A stretch of 64,000 nt of DNA, from NCBI RefSeq assembly GCF_001306455.1, contig NZ_LGTQ01000005.1, positions 1,240,001 through 1,304,000 of the forward strand, given 5' to 3'. Shown one piece after another: positions 51,788-61,527 of this stretch. Within the stretch, counting starts at the first letter, position 1. Each line of letters begins with the position of its first letter. Below the pieces are notes generated by a model. That model worked only from the letters and a program-made list of their open reading frames with translations. It searched no databases and was not told the origin of the DNA. A program made the translations under genes and the position numbers. Source of the DNA: Jiulongibacter sediminis (GTDB lineage Bacteria > Bacteroidota > Bacteroidia > Cytophagales > Spirosomataceae).

Positions 51788-51821
51788 AAAAAAGCAAACC
51801 CATTGATGAGTTTGCTTTTTT
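51788..51821 (-). terminator. Terminator of the ABC exporter operon
   Basis: AAAAAAGCAAAC and GTTTGCTTTTTT form a 12-bp stem with a 10-nt loop, with T runs on both strands, 18 bp past the permease stop. Confidence 0.85.
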
Positions 51822-51839
51822 AATAAAACCGAGAAATAT

Positions 51840-53174
51840 CTACCCTTTATAAAAAACCCATTTTGAGAGTTCTTTCCAGGTTACTTTCTTTCCGTACATC
51901 AGAATACCTATTCGGTAAATTCTGGCTGCCAGCCAGGTGGTAAAAATAAAACCACCAATGAGCAAGGCTATAGACAAGGCTATTTGCCAGATGGGCACAC
52001 CGAAAGGTATACGTACCATCATAATGATTGGTGACGTAAATGGCACCATTGAAGCCCAGAAGGCCAATGGCCCGTTAGGATCACGCATGACAAACTGAGC
52101 AATAATAAATGCTGCAATAATCGGGATAGTAATAGGTAAAATAAACTGCTGCGTATCTGTTTCACCATCCACAGCGGAGCCTACCGCACCAAAAAGCGAA
52201 CTGTAAAGCAAATAACCTCCAAGGAAGTAAAACAAAAACGAAATAATTATCGTGGCGATGGGTAATGTTGACGCCGCATTGATGATATCCGGTAAAACAT
52301 CAGCTCCAATATCGGGTTGATTTTGCTGCATTTGAGCGGCAACTTCAGGAGGAAGATTTGCCGACTGCACCGCACTCACATCAGGCATGTCCTGAAGTTT
52401 AGAGCCTACCACTTGCCCTCCAATGCTAAACAAGGCCAGAGTAAGAACAATCCATAGGGTGAACTGAGTAAGACCTACCAATGCCACACCCACAATTTTT
52501 CCAATCATGAGCTGAAAAGGCTTTACTGAGGATATAATCACCTCTACAATTCGACTGGTCTTTTCTTCCATTACACCACGCATCACCTGAGCTCCGTAGA
52601 TAAATACAGAAATATAAATCAAGAAAGCACAGGCAAAACCAATGATCGTTGCGGCGGTGGAGCTACTTTTTTTCTCGTTTCCATCGTTGAGACTGATCGT
52701 TTCTGAACTTACATTGAGTTTAGCATCTTCAAGAACCGAACGGGTAATACCGGCTTCAGTAAGTTTAATGCTCTCAATTTCTCGTTCAATGGCTCCTTCA
52801 ACTTTGCTTTTCAGTTCAAGCGGAACACCTCTCTCTGCAAAAATCTGAACGCTTTTAGGGTTTTCCATGATATCAGCAGGGATAAACACCAGAGCGTCTT
52901 TACCACTTTCAGGAAAAGCTTTTTTGGCCTCGGTAAGATCAGTATCGATATATTCAAATGAATACATTTCGCCGTTACCTATTTTATTGACAAAAAAACC
53001 ACTTTCATCAATCACCGAAATATGTTTCTCATCTGTACCACTCATGGCAGCCCAAATAATACCTGCCCACATACCCATCATCAATAGGGGTACCAGCAGT
53101 GTAAGAATGATAAAACTCTTCTTTTTTACTCTTGTGAGGTACTCGCGTTGTATAATTAGTAGAATATTTTTCAT
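51840..53174 (-). CDS. ABC-2 type exporter permease (NatB-like)
   Basis: A 444-aa inner-membrane permease. The first helix (residues about 21-42) is followed by a large extracytoplasmic loop (about 45-175), then five or more helices in the C-terminal half: IIGFACAFLIYISVFIYGAQV, LVGLTQFTLWIVLTLALFSIGG and LPITIPIIAAFIIAQFVM. The motif VMRGVMEEKTSRIVEVIISSVKPFQLMIGKI is diagnostic of NatB/YhaP-type permeases. It starts 2 bp after the ATPase gene. The family exports sodium or unknown compounds; the substrate here is not known. Confidence 0.92.
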   Translation of the reverse strand: MKNILLIIQREYLTRVKKKSFIILTLLVPLLMMGMWAGIIWAAMSGTDEKHISVIDESGFFVNKIGNGEMYSFEYIDTDLTEAKKAFPESGKDALVFIPADIMENPKSVQIFAERGVPLELKSKVEGAIEREIESIKLTEAGITRSVLEDAKLNVSSETISLNDGNEKKSSSTAATIIGFACAFLIYISVFIYGAQVMRGVMEEKTSRIVEVIISSVKPFQLMIGKIVGVALVGLTQFTLWIVLTLALFSIGGQVVGSKLQDMPDVSAVQSANLPPEVAAQMQQNQPDIGADVLPDIINAASTLPIATIIISFLFYFLGGYLLYSSLFGAVGSAVDGETDTQQFILPITIPIIAAFIIAQFVMRDPNGPLAFWASMVPFTSPIIMMVRIPFGVPIWQIALSIALLIGGFIFTTWLAARIYRIGILMYGKKVTWKELSKWVFYKG

Positions 53175-53176
53175 GG

Positions 53177-54085
53177 TCAGGCTTGGTTTACAGCTTTGAT
53201 AAAGATGTCATTCATGGTCGGGATATTTTCATGTAAGGCTTTAAGCTCTACCTGATCAATAATGGCTCTGATCAGGTCATTTACACTCACTCCTTCAGCC
53301 AGTTTAACAGTCCCGGAGTAATGATTTCCTTCAGTATTCATCACTTTTTCAATCTGGTAAACCCCCTCCTTACTCTCAAGTTTGCCATCAAATTCTATAT
53401 GAAAGCTGTTTTCTTTGAACTGCTCTTTCAATTCCGCTTTTGAACCGTCCAAAACTTTTTTTGATTTATTAATCAAAGCCACATGATCACAAAGCTCTTC
53501 TACCGACTCCATTCGGTGGGTTGAGAAAATAATAGTGCTGCCCTGCTCACGCAATTTGAGAATCTCATCTTTTATGATATTGGCATTTATTGGGTCAAAA
53601 CCACTGAAGGGCTCATCAAGAATAATCAATTTGGGCTGATGAAGCACTGTAGCAACAAACTGAATTTTCTGCTGCATACCTTTTGAGAGATCCTCGACAG
53701 GCTTATCCCACCAGTTTTTGATATCAAATTTGATAAACCATTCTTTGAGCTTATCCATGGCTTCAGACTTTGAAAGTCCCTTTAAACGAGCCAGATAAAG
53801 GAGAAGGTCTCCTACTTTCATCTTTTTATACAAACCACGCTCTTCCGGCAAGTAGCCGATTTCATAGATGTGTCGCTCAGATAGTGGCTCTCCATCAAAA
53901 AATACTTTACCAGAATCTGGGGCAGTAATTTGATTTACAATACGAATGAGTGAGGTTTTTCCTGCTCCATTTGGGCCTAAAAGGCCGAAGATCATTCCTT
54001 TCGGAACAGTAATACTGACATCGTCAAGAGCCAGATGATTGGCGTAATTCTTTACGATGTTTTTAATGTCAAGAATTGTGTTCAC
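53177..54085 (-). CDS. ABC transporter ATPase (NatA-like)
   Basis: A 302-aa ATP-binding subunit. Walker A is GPNGAGKTS near residue 38, the Q-loop QITAPDSG follows, the signature is LSKGMQQK near 138, Walker B LIILDEPFSGFDP near 158, and the switch histidine is in FSTHRM. A C-terminal domain of about 85 residues (DUF4162-like) follows, as in NatA. It pairs with the permease encoded 2 bp downstream. First gene of the two-gene operon. Confidence 0.94.
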   Translation of the reverse strand: MNTILDIKNIVKNYANHLALDDVSITVPKGMIFGLLGPNGAGKTSLIRIVNQITAPDSGKVFFDGEPLSERHIYEIGYLPEERGLYKKMKVGDLLLYLARLKGLSKSEAMDKLKEWFIKFDIKNWWDKPVEDLSKGMQQKIQFVATVLHQPKLIILDEPFSGFDPINANIIKDEILKLREQGSTIIFSTHRMESVEELCDHVALINKSKKVLDGSKAELKEQFKENSFHIEFDGKLESKEGVYQIEKVMNTEGNHYSGTVKLAEGVSVNDLIRAIIDQVELKALHENIPTMNDIFIKAVNQA

Positions 54086-54251
54086 AGAAATCTTTTTGTT
54101 TCAGTCAAAATTAAGGAAAAGGGTTGTCCCGAAAATAAAATCTGGATAAAAGGATTGACTAAAGTGTGATCGGAAAATCTTTTTTTCTGTTGTTCCAACC
54201 ATTCCGTTGACATTCCGGTCTTAAACATATCAATCATTCAACCAGCAACCC

Positions 54252-54590
54252 ATGAATAATACAATCAAACTCGTCGGAAAAAAGCGTGTAAGCCCTAATG
54301 ATATTGTACTTCTGAAGGCTGACGCTAATTACACTGAAGTAATGCTGAAGGGTGGCGAGCAGGTGATTGTGTCAAAAACTTTGAAAGAAATGGAGAAAGC
54401 TTTCACTCAGTTTTCCTCTTTTTTCAGAACTCACAAATCATTCATGGTTAACCTTGATCACATTGAAGGCGTACAGCTCAATGGTGTAAAAAGTGAAGTA
54501 CGGTTAATTGATAATTTCAACGCTGATATTAGCAGAAGAAGAAAAGATGCCTTCCTCAGTATTCTGCGTCAGAGAACAGCTTTTGGATAG
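54252..54590 (+). CDS. Stand-alone LytTR DNA-binding regulator
   Basis: A 112-aa protein consisting almost only of a LytTR domain: VSPNDIVLLKADANYTEVMLKGGEQVIVSKTLKEMEKAF, then FFRTHKSFMVNLDHIEGVQL and ISRRRKDAFL. No receiver domain is attached and no histidine kinase is adjacent, so activity control is unclear. Divergent from the ABC exporter operon by about 166 bp, which makes that operon a candidate target. Confidence 0.9.
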   Translation: MNNTIKLVGKKRVSPNDIVLLKADANYTEVMLKGGEQVIVSKTLKEMEKAFTQFSSFFRTHKSFMVNLDHIEGVQLNGVKSEVRLIDNFNADISRRRKDAFLSILRQRTAFG

Positions 54591-54616
54591 TCGATCCTTT
54601 TAACATATATGAAGTA

Positions 54617-54651
54617 TAAAAAGGGAGTAGCAGTAATGCCGCTCCTTTTTT
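54617..54651 (+). terminator. Terminator of the LytTR gene
   Basis: An imperfect stem, AAAAAGGGAGTAGC / GCCGCTCCTTTTT, ends in a T run about 30 bp after the stop. Confidence 0.7.
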
Positions 54652-54666
54652 ATTTACTCAAGACAC

Positions 54667-54693
54667 AAAAAAAGCAGGCTCTGAAGAACCTGC
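54667..54693 (-). terminator. Terminator of citrate synthase
   Basis: On the minus strand GCAGGTTC and GAGCCTGC form an 8-bp stem (one G-T wobble) followed by seven T, 25 bp past the stop. Confidence 0.85.
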
Positions 54694-54717
54694 TTTTCTT
54701 TAAAAATTATGAATCGA

Positions 54718-56001
54718 TTATCTATCTCCGATTTCTTTAAACTCACGGGCTGTTTCTCCAGTGTAAATTTGACGAGGACGACCAATCGCCTGACCGCTTT
54801 CGCGAAGCTCAAGCCATTGAGCAATCCATCCAGGTAAGCGACCGATAGCAAACATTACTGTGAACATATTAACTGGAATACCCAAAGCTCTATATATGAT
54901 ACCTGAATAGAAGTCAACGTTCGGATAAAGCTTTCTGCTGATGAAATACTCATCATTCAAAGCAGCCTCTTCCAAACCTCTGGCAATATCAAGAACAGGA
55001 TCATCTACTCCCAAAGCTGCTAATACTTCATCGGCCGATTTCTTGATGATACGGGCACGAGGATCAAAGTTCTTATAAACTCTATGACCGAAGCCCATCA
55101 ATCTGAACGGATCGTCTTTGTCTTTGGCTTTAGCAAGATATTTTTCTACCCCTCCTCCATCTTCTTTTATGGCTTCCAACATTTCAATCACGGCTTGGTT
55201 AGCTCCACCGTGAAGTGGACCCCAAAGAGCAGAAATACCTGCAGAAATGGAAGAATAAAGGTTAGCCTGGGAAGAGCCTACCAACCTCACCGTTGAAGTA
55301 GAGCAGTTTTGCTCATGATCAGCGTGAAGAATCAATAATTTATTCAAGGCTCTTGAAACAATCGGGTCAACTTTATAATCCTCAACAGGTAATGCGAACA
55401 TCATCTGCAGGAAGTTTGAGGTATAATCCAAATTATTTTTTGGATAGTTGATCGGGTGACCCTGTGATTTCTTATAGCACCACGTGGCAATGGTAGGGAA
55501 CTTAGCCATCAATCTGATGATATGAAGATCAATCTCTTCCATATCATTTTTGCTGTAAGACTCAGGATAAAAACCACTCATGGCACTAACCAAAGAAGAC
55601 ATCACTCCCATCGGGTGAGCGTTTACAGGGAAACCATCAAAGATTTTCCTCATGTCTTCATTAACCATCGTATGACGAGTGATTTTACCTACAAAATCAT
55701 CGTACTGCTTCTCATTCGGTAATTCTCCGTAGATCAAAAGGTAGGCTACTCCAAGAAAATCAGCTTTATCGGCAAGATCTTCAATACTATAACCTCTGTA
55801 ACGTAGCAAGCCTTGTTCACCATCCAGATAAGTAATATCTGAAGTAGTAGAACCTGTATTCTTAAAACCAGGATCAATAGTGATGTGACCTGTCTGAGCT
55901 CTCAGTTTAGAGATGTCTATGGCTTTTTCGTTTTCCGTCCCTTCAATAATTGGAAACTCATAATCTTTGCCATCAAGGCTTAGCTTAGCTGTTTCGGCCA
56001 T
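54718..56001 (-). CDS. gltA: Citrate synthase
   Basis: Condenses oxaloacetate and acetyl-CoA to citrate at the entry of the TCA cycle. The 427 residues match the hexameric bacterial type. Catalytic residues are in LHADHEQNCSTS (His), MGFGHRVYKNFDPRARI (His and Asp), and the binding region LWGPLHGGANQAVIEML. The N-terminal beta domain (AKLSLDGKDYEFPIIEGTEN) is the type II extension. Stands alone with its own terminator; a near-consensus -7 (TAAATTCG, minus strand, about 56049-56056) lies upstream. Confidence 0.97.
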   Translation of the reverse strand: MAETAKLSLDGKDYEFPIIEGTENEKAIDISKLRAQTGHITIDPGFKNTGSTTSDITYLDGEQGLLRYRGYSIEDLADKADFLGVAYLLIYGELPNEKQYDDFVGKITRHTMVNEDMRKIFDGFPVNAHPMGVMSSLVSAMSGFYPESYSKNDMEEIDLHIIRLMAKFPTIATWCYKKSQGHPINYPKNNLDYTSNFLQMMFALPVEDYKVDPIVSRALNKLLILHADHEQNCSTSTVRLVGSSQANLYSSISAGISALWGPLHGGANQAVIEMLEAIKEDGGGVEKYLAKAKDKDDPFRLMGFGHRVYKNFDPRARIIKKSADEVLAALGVDDPVLDIARGLEEAALNDEYFISRKLYPNVDFYSGIIYRALGIPVNMFTVMFAIGRLPGWIAQWLELRESGQAIGRPRQIYTGETAREFKEIGDR

Positions 56002-56275
56002 TGTTATTATCTTATGTTTACTGTTATTTTCTTGTTTTTGCGAGGCTGCGAATTTAGTAAAAATAGTGCAATTTCTTCAATGTAAATTAGATTTTATGGT
56101 CGGTCTTTTCGACGTTCAGCATAATTCTCTCAGATTACATCAAAATTGTACTTTCTCCTCCTAATCTTCATCAGTTTCGGTACTATAAACATGGATCAAA
56201 AGCTAATTGTTCACTGCTTGTCTAAGATTTTACCGGAGTTTCTTAGACGGAAACTTTCTTTGAAAAGTGCAGTAT

Positions 56276-57751
56276 TTAGTGTTGATACAATTTTTCCCCT
56301 GCCTCTTCATACTTATCGCCCTCTATCCATTGGGGAGCAGTGGTTTTGTTTGCTACTAAACGGGCTGCATAAGCATATGATTTTGCAAATTTAGTACAGT
56401 AAGCAAAGTCAAGACCTTCAGCATTGTCGGCTTCTTTATGGTAATACTGCATCATATCTTCACTAAAAGCTGTAAAACCGGGCGAAAAAGAAGGTGCGGG
56501 CACTCCAAGAGCTGCGAAACTGACATTATCAGAACGATCAAACAAACCCAACTCAGGGGAAGGATCATTTAAAAGTTTGAGCCCCAAGGCTTCCACAGCC
56601 TTTGTTATTTCAGCCTCAGCTCCTGTTCGTTGAACACCAATTCCTGAAATAATGGAAGTATCATTATAACCGGCTCCATCAATATTCAGATTAAAAACCG
56701 TTTGCTTCACAGGCAGTAATGGATTCTCTACGTAAAACTTACTTCCCTTTAACCCTAGCTCCTCACCCGTAAAACCAATTAATAAAATTGACCTTTTAGG
56801 AGGTTTTTGAGCTAAAGATTTAGCGGCCGAAAGAAGGCCCGCCACACCGATGGCATTGTCGCGTGCACCGTTGAAAATGTAATCATCGCCTTCACCATCC
56901 GGCTCACGATATCCCACATGATCATAATGGGCAGTGAGAGCCACGTAAGTGGATCTCAGATCAGGATCGGTGCCTTTAATCAATCCAACAACGTTACTAC
57001 TTGGAGTTGGCTTTTTACTGAGCTCATCACTTTGAATTGATAGCGTCTCGTTTCCTAATCGCTTTGCAGTAGCTGCATTCACCAAAATTCTGGTAAAGGA
57101 ATCCGATTCATTGGTATTAATTTCCAGCCTGCCATCACCAAAATTACTAACCAGTAGCTCCCATGGAGCAGGAATGGTAAAGACCTCAATGATCGCCAAA
57201 GCTCCTTTCTCTTTGGCTATAGCAGCCTTTTGAGCCGAAACTGACATCATTTCCCGGAAACTTTTGGTATCCGGCGTACCAATTTGGGTTATAACTACTT
57301 TACCTGTTACCTCCTGATTTTCGTAGTCATTATAGGAACCATCTTCTGAAACCCAGCCATAACCAACCCTGGCCACCGGAGCTGAGCTTATATTCACACC
57401 TCCACCATTCAATAGGAGAAAGTCGCTGTTGACAAAAAGAGTAGAGTCACCGACGGTAATTTTAGCATTTTGGGGCTGATCATATTTCACAAAAGGAATT
57501 TTCTGAAAATAGGAACCATTGACAGGCAAAACACCATAACTTCTAAATTCCTCGGCAATATATGCTGCGGCCGCATTATTGCCTTGCTCTCCTGTATTTC
57601 TCCCCAAAAGAGCATCCGAAGCCAAAAAACGAATATGTTTTTCAACAAATGATTGCTCGATTTTAGATTCAGGTAATTTTTTAAACTTCTGTGCGTTTGA
57701 AATTAAAGCAGTAGCTGTTAGCAAGAAGGCTACAAGTAACATTTTTTTCAT
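56276..57751 (-). CDS. Exported M28-family aminopeptidase with PA domain
   Basis: A 491-aa zinc peptidase. The signal peptide is MKKMLLVAFLLTATALISNAQ. Residues about 130-240 look like the inserted protease-associated (PA) domain. The catalytic domain has metal ligands in VALTAHYDHVG (His), GARDNAIGVAG (Asp), FTGEELGLKGS (Glu-Glu), NIDGAGYND (Asp) and MQYYHKEAD (His). It releases N-terminal amino acids from peptides in the periplasm or outside. The gene is monocistronic and divergent from the 208-aa gene. Confidence 0.92.
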   Translation of the reverse strand: MKKMLLVAFLLTATALISNAQKFKKLPESKIEQSFVEKHIRFLASDALLGRNTGEQGNNAAAAYIAEEFRSYGVLPVNGSYFQKIPFVKYDQPQNAKITVGDSTLFVNSDFLLLNGGGVNISSAPVARVGYGWVSEDGSYNDYENQEVTGKVVITQIGTPDTKSFREMMSVSAQKAAIAKEKGALAIIEVFTIPAPWELLVSNFGDGRLEINTNESDSFTRILVNAATAKRLGNETLSIQSDELSKKPTPSSNVVGLIKGTDPDLRSTYVALTAHYDHVGYREPDGEGDDYIFNGARDNAIGVAGLLSAAKSLAQKPPKRSILLIGFTGEELGLKGSKFYVENPLLPVKQTVFNLNIDGAGYNDTSIISGIGVQRTGAEAEITKAVEALGLKLLNDPSPELGLFDRSDNVSFAALGVPAPSFSPGFTAFSEDMMQYYHKEADNAEGLDFAYCTKFAKSYAYAARLVANKTTAPQWIEGDKYEEAGEKLYQH

Positions 57752-57825
57752 TCTTTCAATTTTTGGCGTATCGAATAAATCTCGACTTCGAATTAAATAG
57801 TTTTCACAAATAAAAGCTTTTTAAA

Positions 57826-58452
57826 ATGAAGTATGTAGTCTTCTCGTTGATATGCCTGATGTCAGTTGGCCTCGATGCTCAGGCCGCCAATTCTGACCAA
57901 AAACTAGCTAAAGCCGACGAACTTTTTAAAAACGGCAGATACTGGGATGCTTTCACTTTGTATAAGCAGATCAGCTCATCTGATGGTGTTTACGTCATGA
58001 AAAAGCTGGAAGACAGTAAAATCTGTATGGTATTAAAACACAAATATGAAGTAAACCGAGGTCTCAAAAACTACCCTATAGCCATTGAAAACCTAGAGGA
58101 ATTAGTTGAAATAAACCCCTTTGACCCAAACAGACCTGACCTGGGAATCATGGCTTACATTCACGCTAAAGAGCTACAAAAAAAGGCTTACAATCAACAT
58201 TATCGTGTAGAGGCGGAAACAAAATTAAAGGAGGCTTCCATATATTACCGAATGGCTATGCAGGAAGGAATTGCGGCTGAGGAAGTGTTCCCAAAACTTA
58301 AGCTTTGTGAAAAGCAACTGAGGATTGTTGACTCCAATATGGAATTTGAGATCAAAGAAGAACCAATATTCACCGAAGAGCTTCAGAAAATTGAACCAAG
58401 CCTTCCCATTGAGAGAACCAGAAAAGTTTTGATTCTAGATAGGGAAGATTAA
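57826..58452 (+). CDS. Exported TPR-like hypothetical protein, 208 aa
   Basis: No family name is recognised. The signal peptide is MKYVVFSLICLMSVGLDAQA. The next section, ADELFKNGRYWDAFTLYKQISSSDG and YPIAIENLEELVEINPFDPN, has the spacing and small/large residue pattern of TPR helices. The C-terminal 40 residues are acidic and extended. It is probably a periplasmic scaffold-type protein. Its stop overlaps the end of the convergent DUF3820 gene by 4 bp. Confidence 0.7.
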   Translation: MKYVVFSLICLMSVGLDAQAANSDQKLAKADELFKNGRYWDAFTLYKQISSSDGVYVMKKLEDSKICMVLKHKYEVNRGLKNYPIAIENLEELVEINPFDPNRPDLGIMAYIHAKELQKKAYNQHYRVEAETKLKEASIYYRMAMQEGIAAEEVFPKLKLCEKQLRIVDSNMEFEIKEEPIFTEELQKIEPSLPIERTRKVLILDRED

Positions 58453-58700
58453 GATCTCTCCGGCGGAACCATCTTTTTTAATGTCTCAATAATTTCCTGA
58501 AGACCATTATTTTTGATTTCATAAGTAGTGGCCAGCCAAACACCAAGTTTTCCATCGGGAAAGCCCCCTTTTCGGAGAAACCACTCCAGATAAAATATAG
58601 GAATGTCAGCTATGAGTGTGCCCTTGTATTTGCCAAAGGGCATTCTTTTGGTAACAATTTCCAGGAGTATTTTTTTATCAAAACCGGGAAGTTCTTCCAT
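58449..58700 (-). CDS. DUF3820-family protein
   Basis: An 83-aa protein with the full DUF3820 signature: KRMPFGKYKGTLIADIPIFYLEWFLRKGGFPDGKLGVWLATTYEIKNNGL. The PFGKYKG core is also found in exonuclease-associated proteins, suggesting nucleic-acid binding, but the function is unproven. It starts 2 bp after proB and is probably cotranscribed with it. Confidence 0.9.
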   Translation of the reverse strand: MEELPGFDKKILLEIVTKRMPFGKYKGTLIADIPIFYLEWFLRKGGFPDGKLGVWLATTYEIKNNGLQEIIETLKKMVPPERS

Positions 58701-58702
58701 GT

Positions 58703-59734
58703 TTACAAGATAGCAATATCATCAGCGTGTGCCACGATCAGACTTTGCTTATTTTGATCAAGTGAATCAGAAGAAACACGAGTTCTGGCTACGCCGATCA
58801 CTTCTTTTTTCTCGTTTAAAAGCTCCACAACTTCACCTTTATCAAAGTCTCCGGAGTGTTTTTTGATGCCTACGGCCAGTAGACTTTTCCGATTTCTTAA
58901 TGCTTCTACAGCCCCACCATCAAGCACAATTCGGGCCGTAGTTAAACCTCCGCTGGCAAGCCACTTATTTCGGGCAGAAAGATTGACCGCCTGCGGATCA
59001 AAAGTAGTTCCACTCTCACCTTTGAAGGCTTTCAAGATACCACCTTGATGCATTTTTATCCCGAAAATGGTCACTTTAATGCCCATTTTGGTGGCCAATT
59101 TTGCAAACGTGAGTTTAGAGGACATGCCTCCGAGACCTAAAGTTGATTTTCGGGTATCCACCAGATCCATCACCTCATCATTGATTTCTTTGATGTGATT
59201 GACCACATTTTTATCTTTATCTAACAGGCCGCCGGCCTCTGTGGCAATCATCAGTTGCTCGGCACCAAAACCTGCTGCAATCAAGGTTGCCAATTCGTCA
59301 TTGTCTGAGAATTTGAGCTCGCGATCAGATATCACATCATTTTCATTAGCAACAGGAATAATATCATTGGCCCATAGCTCCTGATAAGTCTCTTTCAATT
59401 GCAGAAAAAGCTCTCTCTGAGCAAAGTGCCTACGTTCACAAAGACTTTGTGCCACATGAAAACCATGTTTGGCGAAAGCTTCTTTGAACTTCACAATCAA
59501 TAATGGATTACCCACAGCGGCAGCAGCCTTTCTTTTGGCCAGTCGCCCGTCGTAATTAGAAATAAATGACTTCCCGGCACCCACAGCCCCGGAACTCACC
59601 AAAACCAAAGAATATTCAGAATGCAGTTGAGAAAGCTCAGTGGCAATTCTATCAATAACCTGATCATCAGGCACACCTTGAGCGTTTGTTATAGCCGATG
59701 TACCAAATTTGACAACTAAGAGGGGTTTATTCAT
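58703..59734 (-). CDS. proB: Glutamate 5-kinase
   Basis: Phosphorylates glutamate in the first step of proline synthesis, in the cytoplasm. The 343-aa protein has an amino-acid-kinase domain: VVKFGTSAITNAQG, LVSSGAVGAGKSFI, ANENDVISDRELKFSDNDELATLIAA and LGLGGMSSKLTFAKLAT. A C-terminal PUA domain follows (about 265-343: IVLDGGAVEALRNRKSLLAVGIKKHSGDFDKGEVVELLN). proA is not adjacent. The neighbouring upstream gene is unknown, 1 bp away. Confidence 0.94.
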   Translation of the reverse strand: MNKPLLVVKFGTSAITNAQGVPDDQVIDRIATELSQLHSEYSLVLVSSGAVGAGKSFISNYDGRLAKRKAAAAVGNPLLIVKFKEAFAKHGFHVAQSLCERRHFAQRELFLQLKETYQELWANDIIPVANENDVISDRELKFSDNDELATLIAAGFGAEQLMIATEAGGLLDKDKNVVNHIKEINDEVMDLVDTRKSTLGLGGMSSKLTFAKLATKMGIKVTIFGIKMHQGGILKAFKGESGTTFDPQAVNLSARNKWLASGGLTTARIVLDGGAVEALRNRKSLLAVGIKKHSGDFDKGEVVELLNEKKEVIGVARTRVSSDSLDQNKQSLIVAHADDIAIL

Positions 59735-59735
59735 T

Positions 59736-60287
59736 TCAGAGTGATTCTGGCAGGCTCAGTTTCTGAGCATCGTATTTTGTCTCAAAGGTATGAAGCAGCT
59801 TCAAAATTTGGTTCATTCTCCCGGCGAAATCAATACGATAATCTTCATGAAGTGCGTTGATCATTTTGAGAACTGAAAGAGCTTTTTTGACCATATATGT
59901 TCTCAAAACATCTCCTTTCCGGCTCATCACACCAACATGTCGGATTTGTTTCTCAAAAGCCTGTTCAAGACAAAGAATCTGCATATCCACCTCACCGTAC
60001 TTGTCTTTGGCAACTCTGCGGTGCCAGGTAATCTCAGTACTCAATTTCCGAAAAGCTTTGAGAAAAAAGGCCGTTCCTGGAAATGGCTTGGCCATGACTC
60101 CTAAAATATGTTCTCTCAACGCCTCTTTTCTCAGATAAAGATCAGCCTCATCTTCCATGAGATCATACTTCATTTGCTCAAGCAATAGCTTATTTCTGGA
60201 AATAAGACGTAGAAGATGCCGATCCTTGTCTTTTTGAGGAAGGCCAAGAATTTCTTTTTCCAGTTCTTTTGGGATGTTTTTTGGCAT
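59736..60287 (-). CDS. Hypothetical protein upstream of proB, 183 aa
   Basis: Not recognised. It is an almost entirely helical, charged, soluble protein: QKDKDRHLLRLISRNKLLLEQMKYDLMEDEADLYLRKEAL near the N-terminus, and VLKMINALHEDYRIDFAGRMNQILKLLHTFETKYD near the end. There is no signal or membrane segment. It lies 1 bp before proB and 46 bp after nuoH. Operon position suggests co-expression with proline synthesis, but no function can be given. Confidence 0.75.
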   Translation of the reverse strand: MPKNIPKELEKEILGLPQKDKDRHLLRLISRNKLLLEQMKYDLMEDEADLYLRKEALREHILGVMAKPFPGTAFFLKAFRKLSTEITWHRRVAKDKYGEVDMQILCLEQAFEKQIRHVGVMSRKGDVLRTYMVKKALSVLKMINALHEDYRIDFAGRMNQILKLLHTFETKYDAQKLSLPESL

Positions 60288-60333
60288 ATTACTTGGGCTT
60301 TACGGCCTCACAAGTTGAGGGTTTGTGACAAAA

Positions 60334-61422
60334 CTACCAAACCATCAACACTCTCCAGATCGTAGATATCAGAAGCAAAACCAAAAGGAAAGGAGTAAGC
60401 ACTTTCCAGCAAAGTTTCATCAACTGGTCAATTCTAAAACGTGGGAGCGTCCAGCGAATCCACATCATGATGAGCATTCCCAGGTAGCCTTTGGCAAATA
60501 ACCAGAAACCACCCCATAGATAAGAGGACCAACTCCCCGGCTCGCCGGTGGTCCAAAGGGCCAGTTTGAAAGTGCCAATATTTGGTAATGGCGAGTTCCA
60601 GCTTCCCAAGAAAAGGATAGCTCCCAATAGAGAAACTAAAAGCATAATCCCGTATTCCGCCAAAAAGATAAATGCCCAGCGGAAACCACTATATTCTGTA
60701 TGATAACCGGCAATCAGCTCTGATTCTGCCTCAGGCAAGTCAAATGGTGCACGGTTGGTTTCAGCCAGGGTGGTAATGAAGAAAATCACGTAAACAATCA
60801 GCAGAAATGGATTTCTGAGGATATTCCAGGTCAAAAAACCACCAACCTCGCTGACATCAATACCGAGTTTTTTAATTCCGAAAAGATAATTGGGTTCCAT
60901 CGAGAATAAACCCTGTTGAAAACTGATTTCCTGAAGGTTTAGAGATTGGGTAACCACCACCACGCAAAGAACACTCAGACCCAAAGGCACCTCGTAAGAA
61001 ACAATCTGAGCCACAGAACGCATGGCTCCTAGCAAAGAGTATTTATTATTTGAAGCCCAGCCAGCCATCAGAATTCCCAGAATATCTAAACTCACAATGG
61101 CGAGGAGAAAAAAGACACCCGTCTGGGCTGCAGAGCCTTGCAATGTTGAGGTCACCGGTAGCACCGCAAAACCTGCAAAAATGGCCATAAAAATAAGCTT
61201 GGGAGCAAATTTGAAGAGCTTTTTGTCGGCTTTAGCTGGCACTATATCCTCCTTTTGAAAGAGTTTCACCAAATCTGCAATCAACTGAAGAAGTCCCCAT
61301 TTCCCAACTTCCATAGGCCCAAGTCTGTCTTGCATAAACGCTGAAACTTTACGCTCCAGATAAACGCTGACGATCACATTGGCTCCAATTACCGCAAGAA
61401 AAATGAGTAGAGGGATAAACAT
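60334..61422 (-). CDS. nuoH: NADH-quinone oxidoreductase subunit H
   Basis: A membrane subunit of complex I near the quinone site. The 362-aa protein has about eight transmembrane helices. Signatures are [44 protein letters not shown] near the N-terminus and [38 protein letters not shown] near residue 228. No other nuo gene lies within the window; both neighbours are unrelated (asnS and the 183-aa gene), so nuoH is separated from any nuo operon here. Confidence 0.95.
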   Translation of the reverse strand: MFIPLLIFLAVIGANVIVSVYLERKVSAFMQDRLGPMEVGKWGLLQLIADLVKLFQKEDIVPAKADKKLFKFAPKLIFMAIFAGFAVLPVTSTLQGSAAQTGVFFLLAIVSLDILGILMAGWASNNKYSLLGAMRSVAQIVSYEVPLGLSVLCVVVVTQSLNLQEISFQQGLFSMEPNYLFGIKKLGIDVSEVGGFLTWNILRNPFLLIVYVIFFITTLAETNRAPFDLPEAESELIAGYHTEYSGFRWAFIFLAEYGIMLLVSLLGAILFLGSWNSPLPNIGTFKLALWTTGEPGSWSSYLWGGFWLFAKGYLGMLIMMWIRWTLPRFRIDQLMKLCWKVLTPFLLVLLLISTIWRVLMVW

Positions 61423-61527
61423 TTCAGTTATTCATGGGCCTAAAGCGGCTTACAATTTTTGATGTACCAAAGCCCCAAAGGTATCCATCAATTATGAATA
61501 ATGACCTTTGGGACTAAAGAAATTGAT

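Noticed and set aside
56146-56394. 82-codon plus-strand ORF
   Set aside because: More than half overlaps the M28 peptidase gene antisense, and no promoter or domain supports it.
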